Part shown: one piece after another, positions 33,799-43,052 of the stretch
Numbering within the stretch: the stretch's first letter is position 1
How the letters are laid out: every line of letters starts with the position of its first letter
Program-made: the position numbers and the translations under genes
Assembly (NCBI RefSeq): GCF_014200455.1
Contig: NZ_JACHBW010000019.1
Coordinates: 62,001 to 126,000, forward strand
Origin: Paraburkholderia bannensis
GTDB taxonomy: Bacteria > Pseudomonadota > Gammaproteobacteria > Burkholderiales > Burkholderiaceae
Length of the DNA: 64,000 bases
Direction of reading: 5' to 3'
Notes under the pieces: model-generated
What the model was told of the DNA's origin: nothing
The model's database searches: none
What the model saw: the letters and a program-made list of their open reading frames with translations, nothing else

Positions 33799-35574
33799 AT
33801 GCCGACTCAACCGCTGGTTTTTCACACCTCGCCCCGTCAGGTCATTGCCTGGCGCGACGGCTCGCCGGTCACGGTGCGCGCGTTCCTCGCCGAGGTTGCG
33901 CGGATCGCGGCTGCGCTGCCGCCAGGCACTCACGTCTTCAATGTCTGCCGCGACCGCTATCGCTTCGCGGTAAGCCTGTGCGCGGCGCTTGTGACGGGCC
34001 GCATCAGCCTGTTGCCGTCAACGCATACGCCGGAGATGGTGCGCCAGCTCGCCCGCTTCGCGCCCGATGCGTTCTGCCTGCATGACACGGCCGAATGCAC
34101 AATCGACCTGCCGCGCTTTCGCTATCCCGCGGCGGATTCCGATACCCCGGCGCCCGAACCGGAAGACGCGCCCTTCGATGTCCCGCAGATCGACACCGCC
34201 CGCGTCATGGCCTACGTGTTCACGTCCGGATCGACGGGCGCGCCGGTGCCGCATCGCAAGACGTGGGGCTTTCTCGTCGCCGGTATCCAGGCCTCCGCTG
34301 CGCGTCTGGGCCTCGCCAACGCCGATGGCTGCGCACACACGCTGATCGGCACCGTGCCGCCGCAGCATATGTACGGCTTCGAATCGACGGTGCTGCTCGC
34401 GCTGATCGGCGGCCTGGCGTTCAGCAACCGGCAGCCCTTCTACCCCGAGGACATCCGCAGCGAACTGGCCGGCGTGCCGCAGCCGCGCGTGCTGGTCACC
34501 TCGCCGATCCATCTGCGCGCGCTGCTCGCCAGCGACGCGGCGCTGCCTGAAGCCGCGCTGGTCCTGAGCGCCACCGCGCCGCTTTCGGAGAAGCTCGCAA
34601 GCGTTGCGGAAAACCGCCTGCACGCGCCGCTGGTCGAAATCTACGGCAGCACCGAAACCGGCCAGATCGCCACGCGCCGCACCGCGAAGGGCGCGACCTG
34701 GACACTGTTCGACGATATCCGCCTGGAAGCACGCCCGGGCAGCGACGACGGCCCGACCATGTGGGCCTCGGGCGGCCACGTCGAAGTGCCGGTGCCGATG
34801 GGCGACGCGCTCGAACTGCTCGACGCGCATCGTTTCCTGCTGCATGGACGCAAGGCGGATCTCATCAATATCGCGGGCAAGCGCACGTCGCTCGCTTATC
34901 TGAACCATCAGCTCAACGCGATCGAAGGCGTGATCGACGGCGTGTTCTTCATGCCGGCCGAATCCACCCAGGCCCACGCAACGCGCGAAGGCATCGAGCC
35001 CGTGACGCGCCTCGTCGCGCTGGTGGTCGCGCCCACACTCGACGCCACGCGCCTGCAACGCGCGCTGCGCGAGCGCATCGACGCCGCCTTCATGCCGCGC
35101 CCGCTGGTGTTCGTCGATTCGCTGCCGCGCAACGAAACCGGCAAGCTGCCGCACGATGTGCTCGCCGCGCTGGTCGCCCGGCACACGCGGGGCGCGTTGG
35201 TGAACGCTTCCAGAGAGGCAGCAGCGCCCACCCGGGCCGCCCTCGGCTTCACGGTCCCCGCCGATCACCCCGCGCTGGCCGGTCACTTTCCGGGTCACCC
35301 GATCGTGCCGGGCGTGATGCTGCTCGATCACGCCATCGACGCGATCGGCGCGGCGCTCGACCGTCCCGCCGATGGCTGGCGCTTGAGCGCGGCGAAATTC
35401 CTGAGCCCGGCGGCGCCCGGCGAGGCGCTGGATCTCGCCTTCGACGCGCAGGCCGGCGGCTCGATCCGCTTCACCGTGCGCGCGGGCGAACGCGATATCG
35501 CAAGCGGCACCTTGTCGTTGACGGCAAGCACGACGCACGACGCAACAAACCCGCAGGGAAGGCCGCACCCATGA
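33799..35574 (+). CDS. Acyl/aryl-AMP ligase fused to a hotdog-fold dehydratase
   Basis: The ~591-residue protein combines two enzymes. Residues 1-~465 are an ANL-type AMP ligase: VFTSGSTGAPVPH (A3 motif), VEIYGSTETG (A5), LLHGRKADLINIAGKRTS and a terminal NETGKLPHDV with the catalytic Lys. Residues from ~480 are a FabZ/ApeI-like 3-hydroxyacyl-ACP dehydratase: DHPALAGHFPGHPIVPGVMLLDHA. The ligase probably loads an aromatic or fatty starter onto the ACP while the second domain dehydrates intermediates. In E. coli aryl-polyene clusters these are separate proteins. ATG 33799 is used; ATG 33754 is an equally open alternative. Its stop overlaps the next start (ATGA). Confidence 0.9.
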   Translation: MPTQPLVFHTSPRQVIAWRDGSPVTVRAFLAEVARIAAALPPGTHVFNVCRDRYRFAVSLCAALVTGRISLLPSTHTPEMVRQLARFAPDAFCLHDTAECTIDLPRFRYPAADSDTPAPEPEDAPFDVPQIDTARVMAYVFTSGSTGAPVPHRKTWGFLVAGIQASAARLGLANADGCAHTLIGTVPPQHMYGFESTVLLALIGGLAFSNRQPFYPEDIRSELAGVPQPRVLVTSPIHLRALLASDAALPEAALVLSATAPLSEKLASVAENRLHAPLVEIYGSTETGQIATRRTAKGATWTLFDDIRLEARPGSDDGPTMWASGGHVEVPVPMGDALELLDAHRFLLHGRKADLINIAGKRTSLAYLNHQLNAIEGVIDGVFFMPAESTQAHATREGIEPVTRLVALVVAPTLDATRLQRALRERIDAAFMPRPLVFVDSLPRNETGKLPHDVLAALVARHTRGALVNASREAAAPTRAALGFTVPADHPALAGHFPGHPIVPGVMLLDHAIDAIGAALDRPADGWRLSAAKFLSPAAPGEALDLAFDAQAGGSIRFTVRAGERDIASGTLSLTASTTHDATNPQGRPHP

Positions 35575-36689
35575 CCCAGCAGAATCCGAACAACACCGCC
35601 GAGGCCGCCAACCGCACCGACTGGGCCCAGCGCGAGGAACGCGGCAACGCCCTGCTCCTGCGCGCGATGACGTGGATGTCGCTGCGTCTGGGCCGGCGCC
35701 TCGCGCGTGCGCTGGTGCACCTCATCGCCCTGTATTTCGTGCTGTTCTCGCCGCGCGCGCGGGCCGCTTCGCGCGACTACCTGCGCCGCGTGCTCGGCCG
35801 TGCGGCCAACTGGGCCGATCTCTACCGGCACGTCTTCACCTTCGCGGCGACCATCCACGACCGCATCTATCTGATGAACGAGCGTTTCGACCTGTTCGAC
35901 ATCAGACCGCAAGGCCATCACCTGGTGGACGAAGCACTCAAGGGCGGACGCGGCGCGTTCCTGATGGGCGCGCATCTGGGCAGCTTCGAAGTGGTGCGCG
36001 CGCTCGGTCGCACCCACCCGACGCTGCGCGTGGTCGTGACGATGTTCGAAGAGAACGCGCGCCGCATCAACGCGACGCTGGCCGCGGTCAATCCTGCCGC
36101 GCAGCCCGAGGTGATCGGCCTGGGACAGGTGGATTCGATGCTGCGCGTGAGCCAGCGCCTGGACGAAAACTGCATGGTGGGGATGCTCGCCGACCGCACC
36201 CTGCTCGCCGACGACACCGCCGCGCTGCGCCGCATGGCCTTCCTGGGCGAACCAGCGGCGTTCCCCCTCGGCCCGCTCTACATGGCCGCGATGCTCAAGC
36301 GTCCTGTGATCTTCATGACCGGCCTCTATCGCGGCGGCAACCGCTACGACATCCACTTCGAAACGCTCGCCGATTTCACGAATACGCCACGCGAGGCGCG
36401 CCAGGCGGCCATCGACGCGGCGCTGGTGCGCTATGTCGCGCTGCTCGACCGCCATTGCCGCGCCGCGCCCTATAACTGGTTCAACTACTTCGATTTCTGG
36501 CAGACGGCGAAGCCGAAGCAGAACGCGAAGCCGAACACCGCGGCGCTGGCTGCCTCCCGGCTCACGCAAAACGCGCTGGTGGCAAACGGCGCGAACGCGG
36601 GCACGCGCGCTCAATCGCAGATGCGCCCGCCCGCACGTCGCGACAGCAACACCGCCAGCCTCGCCCCCCGGGAGACTTCCGACGCATGA
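35571..36689 (+). CDS. LpxL/HtrB-type lysophospholipid/lipid acyltransferase
   Basis: The 372-residue protein belongs to the lipid A lauroyl-type acyltransferase family, with GAFLMGAHLGSFEVVRAL (HxxxxE/D-like active site) and an MVGMLADRTLLADDTA block, plus an N-terminal membrane helix (ALVHLIALYFVLF). In this context it likely attaches an acyl chain or the polyene to a lipid anchor. The C-terminal ~70 residues after FNYFDFWQ are low-complexity and probably disordered. It overlaps the upstream stop and the downstream start by ATGA, indicating coupled translation. Confidence 0.9.
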   Translation: MTQQNPNNTAEAANRTDWAQREERGNALLLRAMTWMSLRLGRRLARALVHLIALYFVLFSPRARAASRDYLRRVLGRAANWADLYRHVFTFAATIHDRIYLMNERFDLFDIRPQGHHLVDEALKGGRGAFLMGAHLGSFEVVRALGRTHPTLRVVVTMFEENARRINATLAAVNPAAQPEVIGLGQVDSMLRVSQRLDENCMVGMLADRTLLADDTAALRRMAFLGEPAAFPLGPLYMAAMLKRPVIFMTGLYRGGNRYDIHFETLADFTNTPREARQAAIDAALVRYVALLDRHCRAAPYNWFNYFDFWQTAKPKQNAKPNTAALAASRLTQNALVANGANAGTRAQSQMRPPARRDSNTASLAPRETSDA

Positions 36690-37372
36690 GCGCCTTCCGT
36701 CTTCATCGCCTTCGTGGTGTGAACCGCGTGCTCGCGCCCGCGCTGGCCGCCTTGTTGCTGGGCGCTACGGGCTTCGCGCAGGCGGCCCAAGCCGCACAAG
36801 CCGACCAGAGCGCCCCGAGCGCCTCCCCCGACTGGACGCTCGACCGGCTGATGTCCACGCTCGCGCAGCACAAATCGGGGCGCGCCGCCTTCACCGAAAC
36901 CAAATACCTGTCGATCGCCACGCAGCCCGTGGAGTCCTCGGGTGAGCTGTCCTTCGTCGCGCCCGACCATCTGGAAAAGAACACGTTCAAGCCCAGGCCC
37001 GAGCACCTGGTCGTGGACGGCGACATGCTCACCGTCGATCGCAACAACCGCAAATACACGCTCGCGCTCGCGCGTTACCCAGAACTGGGCGCGTTTATCG
37101 AAAGCATCCGCGCCACGCTCACAGGCAACCGCCTTGCGCTTGAGCAGACCTACCAGGTCGCGCTCAGCGGCAGCGGCGAAGCGTGGACGCTCACGCTTAC
37201 GCCGCGCGATTCGCAGATGCGCAAAACCGTCAGTGCGATCACGCTCGAAGGCGCGCGCGATCTGCTGCGCAGCGTAGCGATCCAGCAGGCGGGCGGCGAT
37301 CATTCGCTGATGCAGTTGCGGCCGCTCCCGGCTTCGGCTTCGGCGCCTTCGTCCGGATCGGCTTCGAACTGA
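36686..37372 (+). CDS. LolA-like outer-membrane lipoprotein carrier homologue
   Basis: The 228-residue protein has a signal peptide (ALAALLLGATGFAQAAQA) and a LolA-like fold: TLDRLMSTLAQHKSGRAAFTETKYLSIATQPVESSGELSFVAPDHLEKNT and a later VDGDMLTVDRNNRKYTLALARYPE. In aryl-polyene clusters such proteins ferry the lipid product across the periplasm. It follows the acyltransferase by ATGA overlap and precedes the MMPL exporter. Its C-terminus is Ser/Ala rich. Confidence 0.9.
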   Translation: MSAFRLHRLRGVNRVLAPALAALLLGATGFAQAAQAAQADQSAPSASPDWTLDRLMSTLAQHKSGRAAFTETKYLSIATQPVESSGELSFVAPDHLEKNTFKPRPEHLVVDGDMLTVDRNNRKYTLALARYPELGAFIESIRATLTGNRLALEQTYQVALSGSGEAWTLTLTPRDSQMRKTVSAITLEGARDLLRSVAIQQAGGDHSLMQLRPLPASASAPSSGSASN

Positions 37373-37409
37373 GCGGCGCACGTCAGCCCTCGCGCCACGC
37401 TTGAACCGC

Positions 37410-39944
37410 ATGAACGTCCCGCCTACGCCCACCCACCGCCTCATGCACGCGCTGCAACGCCGCGCCGTGCTGATATGGCTGCTGTTTCTGCTGGCCTGCG
37501 CAGGCGCGATCGCACGCGCGCACTTCAGCACCGATCTCTCCGCCTTCCTGCCGCGCGCGCCCAGTGCGGGGCAGCGCGTGCTGGTCGATCAGTTGCGCGA
37601 CGGCGTGGTCTCGCGGCTGATTCTCGTCGGCATCGAGGGTAAAAGCGAGGGTAAAAGCGAAGACGGCGACGCTGCCACCCGTGCGCAGATTTCGCGTCAG
37701 ATCGCGGTCACCCTGCGCGCCGATCCGCAATTCGCGGCGCTCCACAACGGCGAAGCCGTCAACGACGCGCGCGACCAGCAATTCGTGTTCGCTCACCGCT
37801 ACGCGCTGAGCCCCGACGTCACGCCGCAACGCTTCACGGCAGACGGCCTGCACGCGGCGCTTGGCGACAGCCTCGATCTGCTCAGCTCGTCGGCCGGCCT
37901 CATGGCCAAGGATCTGCTGCCGCACGATCCGACCGGCGAAGTCGCCGCGCTCGTCGGCCAGATGGACGGCGCGGCGCAGCCCGCCACCCGCGACGGCGTG
38001 TGGGCTTCGCGCGACGGCTCGCGCGCCGTGCTGGTCGCGCAAACCGCCGCCGCGGGCTCGGACACCGACGCCCAGGCCCGCGCCGTCGACGCTATCCAGC
38101 GCGCGTTCGCGGCGGCCACACGCACGCTGCCGAACGCTTCGAGCTATCACATCGAAATGAGCGGTCCCGGCGTGTTCTCCGTCCAGACGCGTGACGCGAT
38201 CCGCCATGACGTCGAACGCATCTCGGCGCTCAGCATGGTGCTGATCGTCGCGCTGCTGCTGGCGCTCTATCGCTCGCCGCGCACGCTTGTGCTGGGTCTG
38301 CTGCCAGTGTTGTCGGGCGTGGCGGCGGGGATCGCGGCGGTGAGCCTTGCGTTCGGCACGGTGCAGGGGATCACGCTGGGCTTCGGCACGACCTTGATCG
38401 GCGAGGCCGTCGATTACTCGATCTATCTGTTCGTGCAATCGGCGCAAACCTCCACGCAAAGCCTCACCGGCGCGCACCGCGAAGACACGCTGCGTGCGTG
38501 GGTCGCCGCCTACTGGCCGACGATCCGCCTGGGCGTGCTGACTTCCGTGTGCGGCTTCGCGTCGATGCTGTTCTCGGGCTTTCCGGGCCTCGTGCAACTG
38601 GGCGCGTTTTCGATCGCGGGCCTCGTGACGGCGGCGCTGGTCACGCGCTTCGTGTTGCCGCGCCTGCAAGGCGGGCCGGTGGCGATGCGCGACGTCACGC
38701 GCCTCGCCGCCTGGCTCGCGCGCGCCGCGCAGGCCGCGCCGCGTCTGCGCTGGCCGCTCGCGGCGCTGGCGCTTGCCGCCGTCGCGGTTCTGGCGCTGCA
38801 CCGCGACGGCCTCTGGAGCCACGAACTCTCCGCGCTCAGCCCGGTTCCGGCGGCCGGCCAGGCGCTCGACGCGCGATTGCGCGCCGACGTGGGCGCGCCC
38901 GACGTGCGCTATCTGGTCGATATCCCCGCCGCCAGCGAGCAGGCCGCGCTGGAAGGCGCGGAAAAGATTGGCGCGCAGTTGCAGCCGCTGGTCGAACGCG
39001 GCGTGCTCGCGGGCTTCGAAAGTCCGGCGCGCTACCTGCCGAGCGCGGCGACGCAGCGCGCGCGCCTCGCCAGCCTGCCCGACGACGCCACGCTCTCCGC
39101 GCGCCTGCACGAAGCGCTCGCCAATCAGCCGATTGCGCTCAAGCCCGACGCCTTCGCCCCCTTCCTCGCCGATGTCGCGGCGGCGCGCCAGGCTGCACCG
39201 ATCACACGCGCCGATCTGCACGGCACCTCGATGGCGCTGGCCGTCGACGCGCTGCTCACGCCGCGCGCAGGCGGCGGCTGGAACGCCATGCTCGCGCTGC
39301 GGGCGCCGGACGGTGCCACGCGGGCCGACACGTCGAGCCTGAACGCCGCGCCGATCCGCGCCGCCGTCGCGCAAGCGCAGGTGCCCGGCGCGCTGTTCGT
39401 CGACATGAAAACCGAAGCCGACCGCCTCTACGCCAACTATGTGCGCGAGGATCTGCGCCTTTCGCTGGCGGGCTTTGCGGCGATCGCCGTGCTGCTGGGC
39501 ATCGCGCTGCGCTCCGCAAAGCGCGCCGCGCGCGCGCTCGCGCCGCTGGTGGCCGCCGTGCTCGTGGTGGCCGCGGGCTTCGCGCTCGCGGGCGTGGCGC
39601 TCACGATCCTGCATCTGGTGGGCATGTTGCTGATCGTGGCGGTCGGCTCGAATTACGCGCTGTTTTTCTGCAAGCACACGCCAGGCGACGGCCCTATCCA
39701 AACCATCGCGCCGGGCACGCTGGTGTCGCTGCTGGTCGCCAATCTGGCGACGGTGGCGGGCTTCGGGCTGCTTGCGCTATCGCAGGTGCCGCTGCTCGAA
39801 ACGTTCGGCCTGACGGTGGGGCCGGGCGCGATGCTCGCGCTGGCGTTTGCCGCGATTCTTGCGCCTCAGACTGCGCGCGCCGCGCCCGCAAGCGCGGCGG
39901 CAGCAGGCGCACGCCTGAACGCCCGCGAGGAGAAGCGCGCATGA
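37410..39944 (+). CDS. MMPL/RND-family lipid exporter
   Basis: The ~844-residue inner-membrane protein has the MMPL arrangement: one N-terminal helix (AVLIWLLFLLACAGAIARAHF), a large periplasmic loop, a helix bundle (ISALSMVLIVALLLALY, GLLPVLSGVAAGIAAVSLAFG, GFGTTLIGEAVDYSIYLFVQ) and a duplicated second half. It probably exports the aryl-polyene-type lipid to the periplasm for the LolA-like carrier. ATG 37410 is preferred over TTG 37401. Its TGA overlaps the next gene's ATG. Confidence 0.93.
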   Translation: MNVPPTPTHRLMHALQRRAVLIWLLFLLACAGAIARAHFSTDLSAFLPRAPSAGQRVLVDQLRDGVVSRLILVGIEGKSEGKSEDGDAATRAQISRQIAVTLRADPQFAALHNGEAVNDARDQQFVFAHRYALSPDVTPQRFTADGLHAALGDSLDLLSSSAGLMAKDLLPHDPTGEVAALVGQMDGAAQPATRDGVWASRDGSRAVLVAQTAAAGSDTDAQARAVDAIQRAFAAATRTLPNASSYHIEMSGPGVFSVQTRDAIRHDVERISALSMVLIVALLLALYRSPRTLVLGLLPVLSGVAAGIAAVSLAFGTVQGITLGFGTTLIGEAVDYSIYLFVQSAQTSTQSLTGAHREDTLRAWVAAYWPTIRLGVLTSVCGFASMLFSGFPGLVQLGAFSIAGLVTAALVTRFVLPRLQGGPVAMRDVTRLAAWLARAAQAAPRLRWPLAALALAAVAVLALHRDGLWSHELSALSPVPAAGQALDARLRADVGAPDVRYLVDIPAASEQAALEGAEKIGAQLQPLVERGVLAGFESPARYLPSAATQRARLASLPDDATLSARLHEALANQPIALKPDAFAPFLADVAAARQAAPITRADLHGTSMALAVDALLTPRAGGGWNAMLALRAPDGATRADTSSLNAAPIRAAVAQAQVPGALFVDMKTEADRLYANYVREDLRLSLAGFAAIAVLLGIALRSAKRAARALAPLVAAVLVVAAGFALAGVALTILHLVGMLLIVAVGSNYALFFCKHTPGDGPIQTIAPGTLVSLLVANLATVAGFGLLALSQVPLLETFGLTVGPGAMLALAFAAILAPQTARAAPASAAAAGARLNAREEKRA

Positions 39945-40900
39945 ACGCCGCAACGCCGCTCCCGCTCACCGCCGCGCCGCGCCGCTGGAAGCCCGCGCCG
40001 CTGATTACCGGCACCGCCGCGCTGCATGTGGGCGCGGCGGCCGCCATGCTCGCGCAACCGGCCACCTGGCCCTGGGCGACCGGCGGGGTGATCGCCTCGC
40101 ATCTGGTACTGACCGCCGCCGGACTCTGGCCGAAGAGCGCCTTGCTCGGCCCGAACTGGAGGCGGCTGCCGCTCACGCAAACCTCACAAACCCTGCAAAA
40201 CAGCATCGCCCTGACCATCGACGACGGCCCGGATCCCGAAGTCACGCCGCGCGTGCTCGACCTGCTCGACGCCCACGGCGCGCGCGCCACCTTCTTCTGC
40301 ATCGGCGAGCGGGCGCAGCGCCACGCGCATATCGTCGAACAGATGGCTGCGCGCGGCCACGCCGTCGAAAACCATAGTCAGCGGCATCGACACACCTTTT
40401 CGCTGTCCGCGCCGGGCGCGCTGCGACGCGAAATCGAAGCCGGGCAGCGCACGCTTGGCGAGATCACCGGCACGCGTCCGCTCTTTTTCCGCGCGCCGGC
40501 AGGCCTGCGCAATCCCTTTCTGGAGCCGGTGCTCTGCGATCTGGGGCTGCATCTGGCGAGCTGGACGCGGCGCGGCTTCGACACGCGCGAGCGCGATGCG
40601 GGCAAGGTCGCGCAACGTCTGCTGCACGGCCTCGCGCCGCGCGACATCCTGCTTGTTCACGACGGCCACGCGGCGCGCGGTGCGCACGGCGAGCCAGTGC
40701 TGCTGACGGTATTGCCCGCATTGCTGCGCGCCGCCGCGCAGGCGCAATTGCGCTGGGTGACGCTGCGCGAGGCGCTGGAAGAAAGTCTGCCGCAGCAGTC
40801 GCATGAGCAGCACGAGCAGCACGAGCAGCATGGACCCCACGAGAGCCCGCCGCTCCCCGCCCAGAAGGCGATTGACGCCGCACCGTTTGATAAAATTTGA
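39941..40900 (+). CDS. Polysaccharide deacetylase (NodB homology) family protein
   Basis: The 319-residue protein has an N-terminal two-helix membrane region and a carbohydrate esterase 4 domain: ALTIDDGPDPEVTPRVLDLL (motif 1 with DDG), RGHAVENHSQRH (motif 2 metal histidines), FFRAPAG (motif 3), and a late ILLVHDGH (motif 5). Its C-terminus holds a tandem HEQHEQHEQHG repeat. CE4 enzymes remove N-acetyl groups from sugars; here it may process the glycan head group of the cluster product. GAGGAGA precedes the ATG, which overlaps the MMPL stop. The gene is not standard in aryl-polyene clusters. Confidence 0.9.
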   Translation: MNAATPLPLTAAPRRWKPAPLITGTAALHVGAAAAMLAQPATWPWATGGVIASHLVLTAAGLWPKSALLGPNWRRLPLTQTSQTLQNSIALTIDDGPDPEVTPRVLDLLDAHGARATFFCIGERAQRHAHIVEQMAARGHAVENHSQRHRHTFSLSAPGALRREIEAGQRTLGEITGTRPLFFRAPAGLRNPFLEPVLCDLGLHLASWTRRGFDTRERDAGKVAQRLLHGLAPRDILLVHDGHAARGAHGEPVLLTVLPALLRAAAQAQLRWVTLREALEESLPQQSHEQHEQHEQHGPHESPPLPAQKAIDAAPFDKI

Positions 40901-40955
40901 CCCATAACAAACGTATGGCCGCGCAGCCCGGCGGCCCTCAACCCAGACGATATTC

Positions 40956-42188
40956 GTGAACCCGCTCCTGCTCTCGCACTACACCGCCACCAGTTGCCTC
41001 GGGCGCGGTCTCGACGCAATGCTGGCCGCCCTGCGCGGCCAGCGCGGCGGCCTTGTGCCGTGCGATTTCGAGCGCGCCGAACTCGACACGTGGATCGGCC
41101 GGGTCGACGGCGTAAACGACGTGGCAATGCGCGCCGGTCTCCAGGATTACGACTGCCGCAACAACCGTCTCGCGCAGCTCGGGCTTGAGCAGGACGGTTT
41201 CGCCGCGCACGTTGCGGCGGCGGTGGCGCGATATGGCGCACATCGCGTGGGCGTTTTTATCGGCACCAGCACGAGCGGCATCCTGGAAACCGAGCAGGCC
41301 TATCGCACGCGCGATCCACAAAGCGGCGCGCTCGCGCCGGGCTTCCATTACGCCGAGACCCACAACCCGTACTCCGTCGCCGCTTTCGTGCGCGCGTATT
41401 GCGCGCTGCGTGGACCGGCCACGGCGATCTCGTCGGCGTGCTCATCGGGAGCCAAGGTGTTCGGCTCGGCGCGGCGCATGATCGAAGCCGGGTTGATCGA
41501 CTCGGCGGTGGTGGGCGGCGTCGATTCGCTGTGCCTCACCACGCTGTACGGCTTCAATTCGCTCGAATTGCTGTCGCGCCAGCCGTGCCGGCCCTTCGAC
41601 GCGGCGCGCGACGGCATTTCGATCGGCGAGGCGGCGGCGTTCGCCTTGCTCGAACGTCTGCCAGCCGATCAGGCGCCCGCCGCCGATGCCGTGCTGCTGC
41701 TCGGCGTCGGCGAATCGAGCGACGCGCACCATATGTCGTCGCCGCATCCGCAGGGGCTGGGTGCGCGCAGCGCCATCGAACAGGCGTTGGCCACCGCGGG
41801 CCTCACGCCAGCAGACATCGGCTATATCAACCTGCATGGCACCGCGACGCCCAGCAACGACGCCGCCGAAGGCCGCGCCCTTGCCGCGCTGTTCAACGCC
41901 ACGCCCTGCAGTTCGACCAAAGGCGCAACCGGCCATACGCTCGGCGCGGCGGGCGCGCTGGAAGCCGTAGCCGCCGCGCTGGCGCTGCGCGAGCGCTTCA
42001 TTCCCGCCGGCGTGAACACCACGCGGCCCGACCTGGAACTCGGCGTGAATTACGTGCTGCAAAGCCGGGATGCCGATATCGACGCGGTGCTCAGCAATTC
42101 CTTCGGCTTTGGCGGGACGAATTGCAGCCTTGTGCTGGGTCGTGGTTCTGGTCCTGCGGCCGGTCGTGTGCCCAGTCGCGCGCGCTAA
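40956..42188 (+). CDS. Beta-ketoacyl-ACP synthase (FabF/KS-II type)
   Basis: The 410-residue condensing enzyme keeps the complete Cys-His-His triad: C162 in SSACSSGA, H294 in INLHGTATPSND and H327 in KGATGHTLGA; the GFGGTNCSLVL end is typical. It extends the chain on the cluster ACP with malonyl units. GTG at 40956 is the start; the 55-bp gap to the previous gene is unusual for this overlapping operon. The shorter partner gene follows at 42216. Confidence 0.95.
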   Translation: MNPLLLSHYTATSCLGRGLDAMLAALRGQRGGLVPCDFERAELDTWIGRVDGVNDVAMRAGLQDYDCRNNRLAQLGLEQDGFAAHVAAAVARYGAHRVGVFIGTSTSGILETEQAYRTRDPQSGALAPGFHYAETHNPYSVAAFVRAYCALRGPATAISSACSSGAKVFGSARRMIEAGLIDSAVVGGVDSLCLTTLYGFNSLELLSRQPCRPFDAARDGISIGEAAAFALLERLPADQAPAADAVLLLGVGESSDAHHMSSPHPQGLGARSAIEQALATAGLTPADIGYINLHGTATPSNDAAEGRALAALFNATPCSSTKGATGHTLGAAGALEAVAAALALRERFIPAGVNTTRPDLELGVNYVLQSRDADIDAVLSNSFGFGGTNCSLVLGRGSGPAAGRVPSRAR

Positions 42189-42215
42189 CCCCCGCTTCAT
42201 GTGGACGACATTGCG

Positions 42216-43052
42216 ATGAAACTGAACGCCTGCATCGAAAGCATCGGCCTGATCGGCCCGGGACTGCCCGACTGGCCGCACGCCGCCGCAGCGCTCGCGG
42301 GCCGCGCAACCTACGAGCGCGCACGCACGGCGCTGCCGCCTCCCGCTTCGCTGCCCTCCGCCGAGCGCCGCCGCACCGGCCCGGTCGTGCGCACCGCGCT
42401 GGCCGTGGGCCACGAAGCGGTGGCCGCGAGCGGGCGCGACGCCACCACGCTGGCGACCGTCTTCGCGGCCTCGGGCGGCGACGGCCAGAACTGTCACGCG
42501 ATCTGCGAAACGCTCGCGGGCGAAGACCGCCAGCTCTCGCCCACGCGCTTTCATAACTCGGTGCACAACGCGCCGGCGGGCTACTGGAGCATCGCGGCGC
42601 ACGCGCGAGCCACCTCGAACGTGCTCTGCGCGCACGACGGCAGCTTCGCGGCCGGCCTGCTGGAAAGCCTGTGCCAGGTCGCCGTGGACGGCGTGCCGGG
42701 CCTGCTGATCGCCTACGACGCCGACTATCCCGAGCCGCTGCGCGCGGTGCGTCCTGTCGCCGATGCGTTCGGCGTGGCGCTGGTGCTCGCGCCGCTGGCA
42801 GACACCGCTGCGCAACGGCCAGGCCTCGCCCATATCGAGGCGCAACTCACGGACGCGCCCGCCACGAAGCTCGCTTCGCCCGAATTCGAAGCGCTGCGCG
42901 CGAGCAATCCGGCGGCGCGCGCGCTGCCGCTGCTCGAAGCGATCGCGCAGCGCCGCGCGGCCAGCGTGGTGATCGACTATCTGCCGGAAACGCGCGTGCG
43001 GATCGATCTGAGCTTCCCGCACGCTCCCACGCCGACGGAGCCCGCGCCGTGA
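42216..43052 (+). CDS. Truncated ketosynthase-like partner (chain-length-factor type)
   Basis: The 278-residue protein matches the N-terminal half of ketosynthases (PF13723-like): ACIESIGLIGPGLPDWPHAA, TLATVFAASGGDGQNCHAICETLA, SPTRFHNSVHNAPAGYWSIA and AHDGSFAAGLLESL. The NxxCxxG active site is not in the usual form, and the C-terminal half with both catalytic histidines is absent. It is likely a non-catalytic partner of the complete ketosynthase that sets chain length. ATG 42216 is used; GTG 42201 is possible. It overlaps the next gene by GTGA. Confidence 0.82.
   Translation: MKLNACIESIGLIGPGLPDWPHAAAALAGRATYERARTALPPPASLPSAERRRTGPVVRTALAVGHEAVAASGRDATTLATVFAASGGDGQNCHAICETLAGEDRQLSPTRFHNSVHNAPAGYWSIAAHARATSNVLCAHDGSFAAGLLESLCQVAVDGVPGLLIAYDADYPEPLRAVRPVADAFGVALVLAPLADTAAQRPGLAHIEAQLTDAPATKLASPEFEALRASNPAARALPLLEAIAQRRAASVVIDYLPETRVRIDLSFPHAPTPTEPAP

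Noticed and set aside
38498..39940. Open frame running through the MMPL gene into the deacetylase gene
   Set aside because: The deacetylase start is set by GAGGAGA and the ATGA overlap at 39941. Upstream codons are an out-of-frame shadow of MMPL.
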